A stretch of 46,134 bases of DNA. Origin: an uncultured Clostridia bacterium. Its GTDB lineage: Bacteria > Bacillota > Clostridia > TANB77 > CAG-508. This document shows, piece by piece, positions 24,652 to 35,800 of the stretch. Under the pieces are notes generated by a model. It did not search any database, was not told the DNA's origin, and saw only the letters and a list, made by a program, of their open reading frames with translations. The position numbers and the translations under genes are program-made. Within the stretch, counting starts at the first letter, position 1, and each line of letters opens with the position of its first letter. The stretch is taken from contig CAPXSA010000024.1 of the NCBI GenBank assembly GCA_948735595.1, positions 1 through 46,134 of the forward strand, in the 5' to 3' direction.

Positions 24652-27600
24652 ATGAAACTAAAACAAAAATTAATGGCAGCAATTTTAACTGTAATGATGC
24701 TAACAAGTTATATAGCAACATTAACAGATGCAGTCATCGCAGCAGGAGTTAGTTTGCTAAACCAAAATAGCCAAACCAACCATGCAAATGTTGAATTTAA
24801 TAGCTATTTTGAAGGAGAAGAGCATAGCAAAACTTTTGAAATGGGAAAAGAAGCAAAACTATACCTCAAACTTAAAGTAAGTAATACAGGCTATCTAAAA
24901 AATGGAGTAGTCCAATTTTTAAATGCCAACTTTGAAGTAAATAGTAATAGCTTAAAACACGACAAAGTACAAAGTGGTAGCAAAGATAAAATTAATTTAA
25001 GTCAAATTAATAATGGCGAAGAAGTAATAATTGAAGTTCCACTTAACATGTTAGCAGAAGAAAAAATAGATAAAGATTTCTTAAACAAGATGTCAATGGT
25101 TCGTTTCACAGGAACTTATATGGACGAGAATGGCAAAGAAAAAGCTATTGAAAAAGAAATTAGCAATCAGCTTAATTGGACAGGGAAGGCTGAAGTAGAA
25201 CTAGCAGGAGAAGTAAGCAAATATTTACCATACCAAGTAGCAGATGAAAAAGGCGTAATGGTACAAGTAAAAATAAGGAGCGCTTTAAAGAATAACCAAC
25301 TACCAGTAGAAAATACAAAATTAGAAATTAGCTTACCTGAAATTACAATAGCAGAAGGAAAAACAGTAAAGCCAGAAAGAGTAACTGTACTTGCTAACAC
25401 AACAGCTGCAACAAATGGAAAGGGCAGTTTAGAATTTAATCAAGAAAATTATCAGTACAATGAAGAAACAAACAAAATAGAAGTTCAAGTAGAAAACAAA
25501 GAAGAAAGTGGAAAAATTGCTTGGAACAAAAAGGTAGCAGATGAATATCTAGTAAACTTCATATATACCGGAGAAGAAATATATAATTACATACAAAGCA
25601 AATTAGAAAAGTCAGAGAAAATAGCAGGAGATGTAGAAGTAGCATCAACAATAACAGCTTGTGATAACGAAAAGACAGAATTTACACAAAGCGGTAAAAT
25701 TTCATATAGCATAGAAAAAGTAAAAGGTGAATTAGTAGATAGTACTATTAAAACAATAAATAAAATGAGTAAAGGATATATTTATGCTAACTATGCAAAG
25801 GCAGAAAAAGAAGCTAAAAAAGATACAGACTATACACTAAGTTATACAGCACAAATTCAAGATAAGAACCTAGTAAACAGCATAGAAATACAAACATCAG
25901 TAGAAAAATACATAGACCAAGATGGAAATGAATATAACAGTGTATTAAACAAAAAAGATGGAATTTATACTAAAACAGTAAAAATTTCAGAGGCAGTATT
26001 TACAAAAATGTTAGGTGAAGAAGGAAAAATAGAAATTTTTAATAAAGCAGGAGAAAAATTAGCAGAAATTGCAAAAGACAATTACAGTGTTGATATAACA
26101 GGAAAAACTGTAAACGAAATTATCATCAAAACAAGTAAGCCAATAACAGAAGGAAACATTGAAATAGCAGTAGAGAAAGCTATTATAGGAGAACAAGAAT
26201 ACACAAAAGCACAAATGCAAGAATTTTCAAAAATGACATTAGGAGTAACAACAAAAGCTGACAATAGCACAATACAAAAACAAGCACAAATCAGTTTGAC
26301 AGAACCAGTTTCTAAAGCTGAAATCAGTGTTGGAACACAAAACTTATCTACGATTGTAGAAAACAAAGACGTAGAAATTAGAGTAGTATTAGATACCTCT
26401 AGCAACGAAAATGCATTATACAAAAACCCAACATTACAAATTGTATTACCAGAAAATATTGAAAAGCTAAATATTAAAAGTAAAGATATTCTATTAGATG
26501 ATGAATTAAAAATAAAAGAAGCAAAAGTAGTAGAACAAAATGGAAGAAAAGTAATTTTGGTGACTTTAGAAGGAACACAAACCAAATATATGGATAATGG
26601 AACTACTAACAAAGAAGAACAAGAAAATGTGATTAGTAAAGGTGCAAATATTGTTATCAAAGCAGATATTACTTTCAAAAAATTAGCACCAAGTGCAAGT
26701 TCAAATATTTATCTATATTATACTAATGAAAACACAACATTATTTGAAAAATACTATCAAAACCCAAAAACTAAAGCTAGAAGCGTAGCAGAGGATGTAA
26801 CACCTATAGGACTTGCAACAACAGAAATTGAAATCACTGCTCCAAATGGAGTAGTTGCTGAAAATCATATGAGCGGTTTCAAAGCAGGTGAAACCATTAG
26901 CAACACAAGTAGTGAAAAACAAACTGCCAATATTGATGCACATAGACAAGAAAAAGAAGTAACCATTGGAGGAACTATTGTCAACAACTATGACAATAGC
27001 ATTGAAAATGTATTTATATTAGGAAGAATTCCTTTTACTGGGAACAAAGCTGTGGATGAAGTTCAAGAACTTGGAACTACTTTCACAATGGCAATGAAAG
27101 AAAAAATAGCAACAAGTGGAATAGATAATAGCAAAGTAAAAGTATATTACTCAGCAAACGGAGAAGCAAATAAAAACCTAACTGATGCTAACAATGGATG
27201 GGTAGAAGAACCAACTAGCTTAACGGAAGTAAAAAGCTATTTAATTGCTATTATAGGTGAAGTAGCAAAAGGGGCACAATTTAGTTTTGATTATAAAGTA
27301 AATTTGCTAGCAGACTTAGACTATAACCAAGAAGCATATTCAAACTATAAAGTATATTATGATAATAAAATGGCAGATGCTACTTTAGGAGAAACAAAAG
27401 TAGCAAGTGTTATTGGACTAACCACAGGGCAAGGACCAGAACTACAAGTTAGTGTAACTTCTAGTAGTAATACTGTAAGAGAAGGCCAAATTATTAGAAT
27501 GACAGCAACTGTTAAAAACAATGGAGGATTGACAGCAGAAAATGCAAAACTATTAATTACAGCACCAGAAGGAACTATACACACAAGTGTACCACTTGGT

Positions 27601-29823
27601 ATGAAATCATATATTGATAGCAATAGCAAAGAAAAATCTATTTCATTAGGTGATATAAAATCAGGAGAAACAATTACACAAAGCTATGAATTAAGAATTA
27701 AAAAGGGAACTACATTAGAAGATATTATAGATGAAGAGACAGGAGAAAAGGAACAACAAGAAGTGTATAAATATCCGGGAGATAAAGATGTAGAAAACAC
27801 AGTAAGAGTATCAGCAGATAATATGACAGGTGAAGTGAAATCTGAAGGTTGTACTTTTAAAATATTAAAAGGAGATTTAGCTATTATTGTAAACAATGCT
27901 AACTCAGATGATACAAGAATATATAGAAATGGAGAAAGTATTAGATATAAAATACAAGTAAGTAATATATCTTATGACAAAGACTTAAATAATGTGGTAG
28001 TAAATTTACCTCTTCCAAAAGGTATGAAAGTCATAAATGCTTACTATAGTGATACAGTTAGTTTTGACGAGAAGAAAACAGATAATATCACAATTAACGA
28101 AAATAATATTTCTATCAACGTAGGAAAATTACAAAGTACCATTTTATATACTAGCAAATTAGAGGAAAATCCAGAAGAGCATGAAAACCAAGAGCCACAA
28201 AAAATAGAGGTACGTGAAAATGCATATATTTATTTAGAACTTGAACTAGTAGACTGTGCAGCAGAACATACTATACAAGCAAGTGCAAAAGCAGATGAAA
28301 TAGAAACACATTACTCTAATATTAAGAAGCTATTAGTAGAAGCAGCTAAACTAAAAATTGAACAAAAAGAGTTAGATCAAAAATATATTAAAGAAGGAAG
28401 CGAATACACATATTACTTTACTATTGAAAATACAGGAAAAATTGATTCACTTACAAATGTCATAGAAATACCAATTCCAGAAGGAGTAAGCCTAGTAAAG
28501 GCAAAATACACCTATGATGGAACTACAAGAACAGAAAGTAAAGCAAAAGATGGAAAGCTTATTATACAAATACATACTTTAAAATCAGGTGCAAAAGTAG
28601 ATTTACAAGTACAAGTAAAAGCTGACTTACTTCCAGACAAAAATGAGAAAGAAATTGTAACAATGGCAACATTAGAAGCAATGGGAGTCAGCAAGATGGA
28701 ATCTAACAAAGTGAAAGCAATTATCGAATATGATGAAAATGCACACAAAGGAAATCAAGGTGGAACAAGTGACCCAGTTAACCCAAGTGGAAGATACAAA
28801 ATCACAGGAACTGCTTGGATTGATGAGAATAAAGACGGTAAAAGAGATGACACAGAAGAAATCTTATCAGGAGTACAAGTTATCCTATTATACAAATCAA
28901 ATAGCCAAATTGTAAAAGATGAAACAACAGGAGCAGAAAAAATTACAACAACAAATAGTAGTGGAAAATATGAATTTTCTAACTTAAAACCAGATGAGTA
29001 TCTAGTATTATTCCTATATGATGCAGGAAAATACAGTATTACAGATTATCAAAAAGATGGTGTAGCACAAAGCGTTAACTCAGATGCAACGAGCATGAAA
29101 ATTGTATTAAATGGAGAACAAAGACAAGCAGGCGTAAGTAATACTATTAAAGTTACAGATACTAATATTAGAGATATTGACATAGGACTATTTGTAGCAG
29201 AAAAATTCGACTTAAGGTTAGATAAATATATTAGCAAAGTAACTACAACAACAAGTAATGGAACAAAAACATATAACTATAACAATTCAAAAATAACAAA
29301 ACGTGAAATTTCAGGAAAAGATGTTGGAAGTACAAGTTTAGTTGTAGAATATAAAATTGTTGTAACGAATGAAGGACAAGTAGAAGGATATGTTAAGAAA
29401 ATTATTGACTATTTACCAGAAGAAGCAAAATTTAGTAGTGAACTAAACAAAGACTGGTATATATCAGACAATAATGGAGCAACATACAATACCGCTTTAG
29501 AAAACGAAAAAATTGCTCCAGGACAAAGTAAAGAAGTAAAACTAGTATTAAGCTATGCAATTACCAATAAAAATATTGGAAAAATGATCAATAATAATGC
29601 AGAAATTTATGAAAGCTACAATGAATTAGGACTAGAAGACATTGACTCTATTGCAGCTAATAGACTAGAATCAGAAGATGATATGTCAAGTGCAGACATT
29701 ATTGTTTCCGTAGCAACAGGTAAGGTTATCATTTATACAACATTTGCATTAGCAGTAACAGCTTTACTAGGTTTTGGAATTTTTGAAATCAAAAGACATG
29801 TTTTAACAAAGAAGGAGAATTAG
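24652..29823 (+). CDS. Giant surface protein with DUF11-like repeats and an SdrD/Cna-B domain
   Basis: A 1723-residue secreted protein. It has a signal peptide at about 1-31 (MKLKQKLMAAILTVMMLTSYIA) and a long array of beta-sandwich, DUF11-like repeats (for example EVTIGGTIVNNYDNSIENVFILGRIP, MTATVKNNGGLTAENAKLLI, YYFTIENTGKIDSLTNVIEIPIPEG). An SdrD/Cna-B-like domain starts near residue 1383 (GTAWIDENKDGKRDDTEEILSG), and another DUF11-like unit follows. The C-terminal membrane helix (IIYTTFALAVTALLGFGIF) and basic tail lack an LPXTG motif, so sortase anchoring is not supported. It is followed after 16 bases by a second giant surface gene. Probably a stalk or adhesin partner. Confidence 0.85.
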   Translation: MKLKQKLMAAILTVMMLTSYIATLTDAVIAAGVSLLNQNSQTNHANVEFNSYFEGEEHSKTFEMGKEAKLYLKLKVSNTGYLKNGVVQFLNANFEVNSNSLKHDKVQSGSKDKINLSQINNGEEVIIEVPLNMLAEEKIDKDFLNKMSMVRFTGTYMDENGKEKAIEKEISNQLNWTGKAEVELAGEVSKYLPYQVADEKGVMVQVKIRSALKNNQLPVENTKLEISLPEITIAEGKTVKPERVTVLANTTAATNGKGSLEFNQENYQYNEETNKIEVQVENKEESGKIAWNKKVADEYLVNFIYTGEEIYNYIQSKLEKSEKIAGDVEVASTITACDNEKTEFTQSGKISYSIEKVKGELVDSTIKTINKMSKGYIYANYAKAEKEAKKDTDYTLSYTAQIQDKNLVNSIEIQTSVEKYIDQDGNEYNSVLNKKDGIYTKTVKISEAVFTKMLGEEGKIEIFNKAGEKLAEIAKDNYSVDITGKTVNEIIIKTSKPITEGNIEIAVEKAIIGEQEYTKAQMQEFSKMTLGVTTKADNSTIQKQAQISLTEPVSKAEISVGTQNLSTIVENKDVEIRVVLDTSSNENALYKNPTLQIVLPENIEKLNIKSKDILLDDELKIKEAKVVEQNGRKVILVTLEGTQTKYMDNGTTNKEEQENVISKGANIVIKADITFKKLAPSASSNIYLYYTNENTTLFEKYYQNPKTKARSVAEDVTPIGLATTEIEITAPNGVVAENHMSGFKAGETISNTSSEKQTANIDAHRQEKEVTIGGTIVNNYDNSIENVFILGRIPFTGNKAVDEVQELGTTFTMAMKEKIATSGIDNSKVKVYYSANGEANKNLTDANNGWVEEPTSLTEVKSYLIAIIGEVAKGAQFSFDYKVNLLADLDYNQEAYSNYKVYYDNKMADATLGETKVASVIGLTTGQGPELQVSVTSSSNTVREGQIIRMTATVKNNGGLTAENAKLLITAPEGTIHTSVPLGMKSYIDSNSKEKSISLGDIKSGETITQSYELRIKKGTTLEDIIDEETGEKEQQEVYKYPGDKDVENTVRVSADNMTGEVKSEGCTFKILKGDLAIIVNNANSDDTRIYRNGESIRYKIQVSNISYDKDLNNVVVNLPLPKGMKVINAYYSDTVSFDEKKTDNITINENNISINVGKLQSTILYTSKLEENPEEHENQEPQKIEVRENAYIYLELELVDCAAEHTIQASAKADEIETHYSNIKKLLVEAAKLKIEQKELDQKYIKEGSEYTYYFTIENTGKIDSLTNVIEIPIPEGVSLVKAKYTYDGTTRTESKAKDGKLIIQIHTLKSGAKVDLQVQVKADLLPDKNEKEIVTMATLEAMGVSKMESNKVKAIIEYDENAHKGNQGGTSDPVNPSGRYKITGTAWIDENKDGKRDDTEEILSGVQVILLYKSNSQIVKDETTGAEKITTTNSSGKYEFSNLKPDEYLVLFLYDAGKYSITDYQKDGVAQSVNSDATSMKIVLNGEQRQAGVSNTIKVTDTNIRDIDIGLFVAEKFDLRLDKYISKVTTTTSNGTKTYNYNNSKITKREISGKDVGSTSLVVEYKIVVTNEGQVEGYVKKIIDYLPEEAKFSSELNKDWYISDNNGATYNTALENEKIAPGQSKEVKLVLSYAITNKNIGKMINNNAEIYESYNELGLEDIDSIAANRLESEDDMSSADIIVSVATGKVIIYTTFALAVTALLGFGIFEIKRHVLTKKEN

Positions 29824-29839
29824 AAAGGAGGTTAAAAAT

Positions 29840-32800
29840 ATGATAAAAACAAGTGATAAGAAAAAGAAATGTTATATTTTAATGATACTATCCATTGCTA
29901 TTTTGGCAATATTAGTATTACCAAATCTAATTGTTTCTTCTATAAATGAACTAACAAAAGAAACAGCAAAAAGACTAGACGCAAATCAAGCTACTGAAAT
30001 AGAGACGATTGCTGTCAAAACAATTAATCAAAATGATGGCAGTATTGAAGTCAGACAATACCATCTTACAGGTATTGCCTATGTACCAGGACAAGCCATC
30101 TACTGCGTTGAGCACGGAGCAAGATTTCATGCTGGGACATTACCAATAGCAACAGCTCAAAAATATGGTTATTTAAATTCATCTGCTGAAATATCTTGGG
30201 GAAGTAAACATGCTACTTGTTGGCCATGTGAACATGATGGAGAAGATACATACCCATATTTAAAATGTGTAGGAAATCACTATGATGTAGTACAAAGGGG
30301 AAGCCAGTACCATCCTGAAGCAGGATATATTCTAACTTATCCAGATATGCAAGATGTTACTATGTTAAAACAAATGGCATTATGGGCTACTGAATTAAAC
30401 TTTGGAAGACCAGAGGCTGGAAACTCTTTATATCAAGAAGCAATGCATTATAAAGAATTCCATGACCAAACAACAGAATATGGTCAATACTACGATGAGC
30501 CAGATATTAAGGTAACAGACGAAACAGAAAAAGAAAAGGTAACCATCAAATCAAATTACAAAGAACAAACCCTAACAGTTGGACCATTTTCTATAGACTA
30601 TATTAATGGTGTATATGAAGATGTCGCAGTTGGTGGAATATCTGACATGTATCTAATAGGATATAATCAAGAAAATGAAGTAGTAAAAGAAAGAATAGAC
30701 ATTATAAAATATATTGACCCAGACGGTGTTGGAAACGAACCAGAATACTTTGAACCAAATGAAACAGATAAATCATTTGTAGATTATACAAAACAAGTAT
30801 ATCCAAAAGGAAAATCAGCAGGAGAAGAAACCTTCCAAGTACAGATTGAAAATCCAAATGCAGATTTAGCAGCAGATGCTGACCAAAGTGAATATGTAAC
30901 AAAGCTAAAATTACATATTGAATTTAAGTGGATGGGAGTAACAGCAGCAAGACTTTGTGAAATGGAAGGTTGGTATTATACAGTAAGTTGGAGAACAACA
31001 CATTCAACTCACTATCATGGAGTTAGACCAAACAGATACAGATGTTATTACTGCTATGGATACTCAAAATTACTATCTACACCACTTCAAGATCATGTTA
31101 ACTTATTAAAAGGTGAAAGAAAACTATTTAAAACAGAACTTGAAATTGATGTAGATGGAAACGGATTCCCAATGACAATGGATTTAGGTGGTAAAGTATG
31201 GGAAGATGTACCAGAAGGAAAAGAAAGTCTTGCAGATGGTATCTATAAAGAAGGTACAGACAGAGTCTTACCAAATGTAAAAGTTACTATCTATGATGAA
31301 GAAGGAACTTTAGTAAACTTAAGACCAAGTTCAGAAGAAGTATCAGATGCACAAATTATGTCCAAAGTTAATCCAACCTATACAGATGAAAAAGGTGATT
31401 ACTTATTCAAAGGTTTAGACCCATTGAGAAAGTACTATATAACCTTTGAGTATAATGGACAAGTATATTTACCAACTGATTATCAAAAAGACGATAGCCA
31501 ATATAACCGAGTAGATTGGTACTGGACTTCAAAAGGAACAGAAAAATCAACTGACAGAAATAGTTATGATGAAACTTACTCAGAAATAGGATCAGCGCCT
31601 GCAAACTACTTAGTGCCAGACGGAGCAATGCAAATTGCACCATTAACAAATGGCTATAATGAAGCATTCTCACAATATGATTTAATGGGATTCAAAATGA
31701 CAGAGAGTGGAGACTATATACAAGAAACTAGATTAATAGACAGCTTCTATAAAATAGAAGGTGGAAACATTGTAGAAACAAATGAGAATCAAGAAGGAGA
31801 AATTTCAAGAGCAGTTAAAGAATGGATTATTGATAACAGAAAGGCACCAACAGAAGATGAAATGTTAGACATTTATCAAAACATTGCAGGCCGTGATGAA
31901 GAAATGCTAAGAAAACTACAATTCATTGAAGACACAAAAATAGAATCTTATACAAAAGCAATGGATATTATTTCAAGTAGCGGAAGCAATAGACCAAATC
32001 CAGGCGAGGAAAGCAGTGGAGGTAGCAACAATGGTAGCACAATTATTACAGTCAATAGAGATAGACTCTTACGAGAAGTGAAAAATGCAATGAAACAAAT
32101 CAGAATTGATTATGAATATAAGACTGACAGAGATAATACAGTATGGAGTAATCAAGCTACACAAACCTTTACTAACATAAATCAAACTGTTTCCATTCCA
32201 AACCAAGTAGACTTTGACGTAGAAACAGAAGTTACAGGCAAATTCCTTAACATATTAAAAAATATGATTCAAAGAGAAATTGTCAATAATTACATTCCAA
32301 ACTACGAACGATATATGTATGACTCAAGATATCAATTAAACACATATTTAAGTAACTTCATTCAAAACAATTATCAAGTAGCTTGGGAACAAGCCGGAAT
32401 GGAAGGCGAAAATGAATTAAACAACTTAACTTTTAGAGTAACGGGAAACTATGATATAAACAGTGAAATAACTGGACGTCGTTTAAATCCAGCCACAGGA
32501 AGATATGAAACATATATCATGTACTGGCAAATTCCAAACGCAGTTGCAAATGCAATGAGAAATGTTAGAATTTATTACGATTATCAAATCGAAAGAGAGC
32601 ATATTTGGGAAGGCAAAGCAAGCCACTATTTTAACGATATTAACCAAAATGTTTCTGTTCAAAGAAATATTGACGAATATCATAGAACCCAAGCAATGGA
32701 AAAATTCTTTGCTATGTTAAAAAATAGGCTTCAAGAAGACCTTAGAACAGACTATGTTCAAGATTATCAATTAAATAGGTCGAAATATGACTTAATTAAT

Positions 32801-35800
32801 TACATCACAAACCATGTTAGAACATATTATAAACTTGTATGGGCTGAATGGACTAATGTAAGTACAACGTACTTAGACGAAATAGTAAGTTTCGACTTTA
32901 AGATTGTAGACAGAAATACAGGAAGAGAAATTCAGCCAGAAGAAATAGAATTTGATGACATAGTAGCAGTTAACAGTAGTAACCTTAGAACTGTAAACAC
33001 AAATAACAACACAAGAAACACAAATAGAGCAAATACAAATTCTGACTCTAATGAAGGAGGATATGATTTATATCCAATTTATGATGAATTTGTCATCAAT
33101 AAAACCATAGACATGACATATGATACAGCAGAAGAAGCTAGAAGTTTAGAATATGATTTAACAGAAGAAACAATAGATGATGTTGTATATAAACCAATTT
33201 ATCCAGGTCAATTCTATATTAACCAAGGCTTATGGAGAAGACAAGAAGTAGACTTAGCTTTAAGAAAAGATGTACTTTATGCAGCAACTAGAATTAATGG
33301 AAAAACAGAAGTATATGAATACAATAAAAGAGATTTGCTTACAGATGCACAAAAAGCAGAATTAAGAGAACTAAGACTATATTATGAACAAAATGGAAGA
33401 AGGCCAAGTGACTATCAAGCATACTTAAACAAAAAAGCAGAATTTGAAGAGGCAAATTTAAATGGACCAAATGGTGGATATTGGCAAATTCAATTAAGAA
33501 TGAGAGACTACAATAACTATTATGAAGGTATTCATACCAAAGAACTTTATGAGGCAGATTACAATTATAGACAAAGCAATACAAATGGCTCAGGAAAAGA
33601 CTTAGAACTATATGTAACCTATAAAATTACAGTTAGAAATGCTTCACAAAGTATTGTAGGACAAATTACAGAACTTGTTGATTACTATGATAGAGATTAT
33701 ACTTATAGAGACGATTTATCTTGGGTAATGTATAAAAATAGTAGCAGCAGTAATGACTTAAATGAAATAAGCTTTACAGAAGCAGAATACTATGACACAA
33801 TTCATGAAGGAGCATTACGAGGAAGCATCAAAAATAACAATAAAGGAACAGATAGTGCTACAACAGGTACATATGAGCGTTCACGTAGTACAGAATGTAG
33901 AAGTGATATGGTAGGCTATCAAGGACTACAAGCACTTTATATTAAAGGATTAGAAAATAAACAACTAGCCAGTGGAGAAGAAGCATATGTTTACCTAACA
34001 TTCCAAGTAAAATCAGATGGCAACGGCCCTGTTATTGTAGATAATGATAACAGTTTAAAAGAAAACTATGTAGAAATCAATGGTTATAAAACTTACTACG
34101 AAAACGGAACAAGCTTACCAAATGGTGTGACCAAAGGTAGAAGAGATGTAGCAGGCTTAATTGACATCAACTCAACACCAGGTAACCTATGTAGAGAAGA
34201 TTTACGAGGAAACAGATATGAAAAGAACTTTGAAAATGATACAGACCGTGCAAAGAGTGTAAAAGTAACTGTAGAAGAAGACTTCATTAGAAGCATTAAT
34301 GGTACCGTATGGGAAGACGAAAGAAACCATACAGTACAAAATACTAGTGCTATTATAGGAGACGGTATTAGAAAAGATGGAGAGTTAGGAGTTAATGGAG
34401 TAACTGTAGAGTTAGTTGAAAAACTAGAAGACGGTGGAGAATTCTTATGGCAAACAACTCAATCTGGTACAGGTAAAGGTAGAAGAGTAAACTTATTAAC
34501 TGGACAGGCAGAAGACTATACTTATGAAGTTAAGAATAGAGGTTACTATGAATTCTCAGAATCTATTACAGGTAACTACATTATTAGATTCCATTATGGA
34601 GATAAAACACAAACAATACAAACTGACAGTAATGGAGGAAGCAACGCTACATCCTATAACGGCCAAGACTTCAAATCAACCCTATATCAAACAGGTATAG
34701 CACAAAATGGAACAACAGACAGACTAGGAAAATATGTAGGTTATACCGATACAACAGGACAAAACGAAACAGGAACTTATGGATATGACATTCATGCAGC
34801 AGATAGCAACAGTAACCATGTATCAGATGCAAAAGACATTTGGTCATATAGACAAAAAGCCATTGAATATAGTAGCACCAAAGTAACAAACCATATTGCA
34901 GAAGTATTAGCAGCACCTTATACAGATAATGCTAAAAATGAAGATATGATAAAAGAATTAATAGAAAGAACTCAAATGATAGCAGAAACAGGTGTTATCG
35001 TATTAGAAGGTGAGTACAACAGAACTGGTACAGACGGATATGCAAGTGCAAGTAATGGTTCAAATGGATATTTAAACGGAAATGACTTCAACGGAAAATA
35101 TACATTAAATAATGTAGACTTTGGATTAGCAGAAAGACCAAAAGCACAATTAGAAATAGGCAAAAAGATAACGAATATCCAAATTAAATTAGCAAATGGT
35201 AATATTCTATTTGACGCTAACGACAAAATGACTGACTTAACATGGGTTAGAAACCAAGCTTATGAACTAAGTAAAGTAGGTATCCTAAACGAAAACAATA
35301 ATAATAAATATCAACAATTCTATGAATTAACCAAAAATCGTTATACCTATAGAACTGAAAAAGGAAGTAAACAATACAGTGTTAATGGTTTAGTTGCAAG
35401 TAAATATCAAAATAATGGAAACAATGGATTAATTGTAGCAACAATGGACGAAGAATTAATGCAAGGTGCAAACATTGCAATTAGCTACTTACTAACTGTT
35501 ACCAACGTAGGCGAAACAGACTATGTAGGACAAGAATTTTACTACAAAGGAACAGGTGCAAATACAGTGGTTACAACAAGAGCAGATGTAGTAACAGACT
35601 ATGTAGCCAATAACTTAAACTTTAATGCAAGCGCAAAGAACAATAATGAAGATAGTACTACAAACGAACAAAATGGTTGGAAAATAACAGATAATGTACT
35701 AACCACATTAGGACTTAATAATAACTTAGCAACTAAGGTATCACAATATAATGATGTTATTCATACAGAAAACTTACATGAAGACTTAGTACCAGTAACA

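Noticed and set aside
26082..26678. 198-codon minus-strand frame inside the first giant surface gene
   Set aside because: Shadow frame; the plus strand is continuous and clearly coding.
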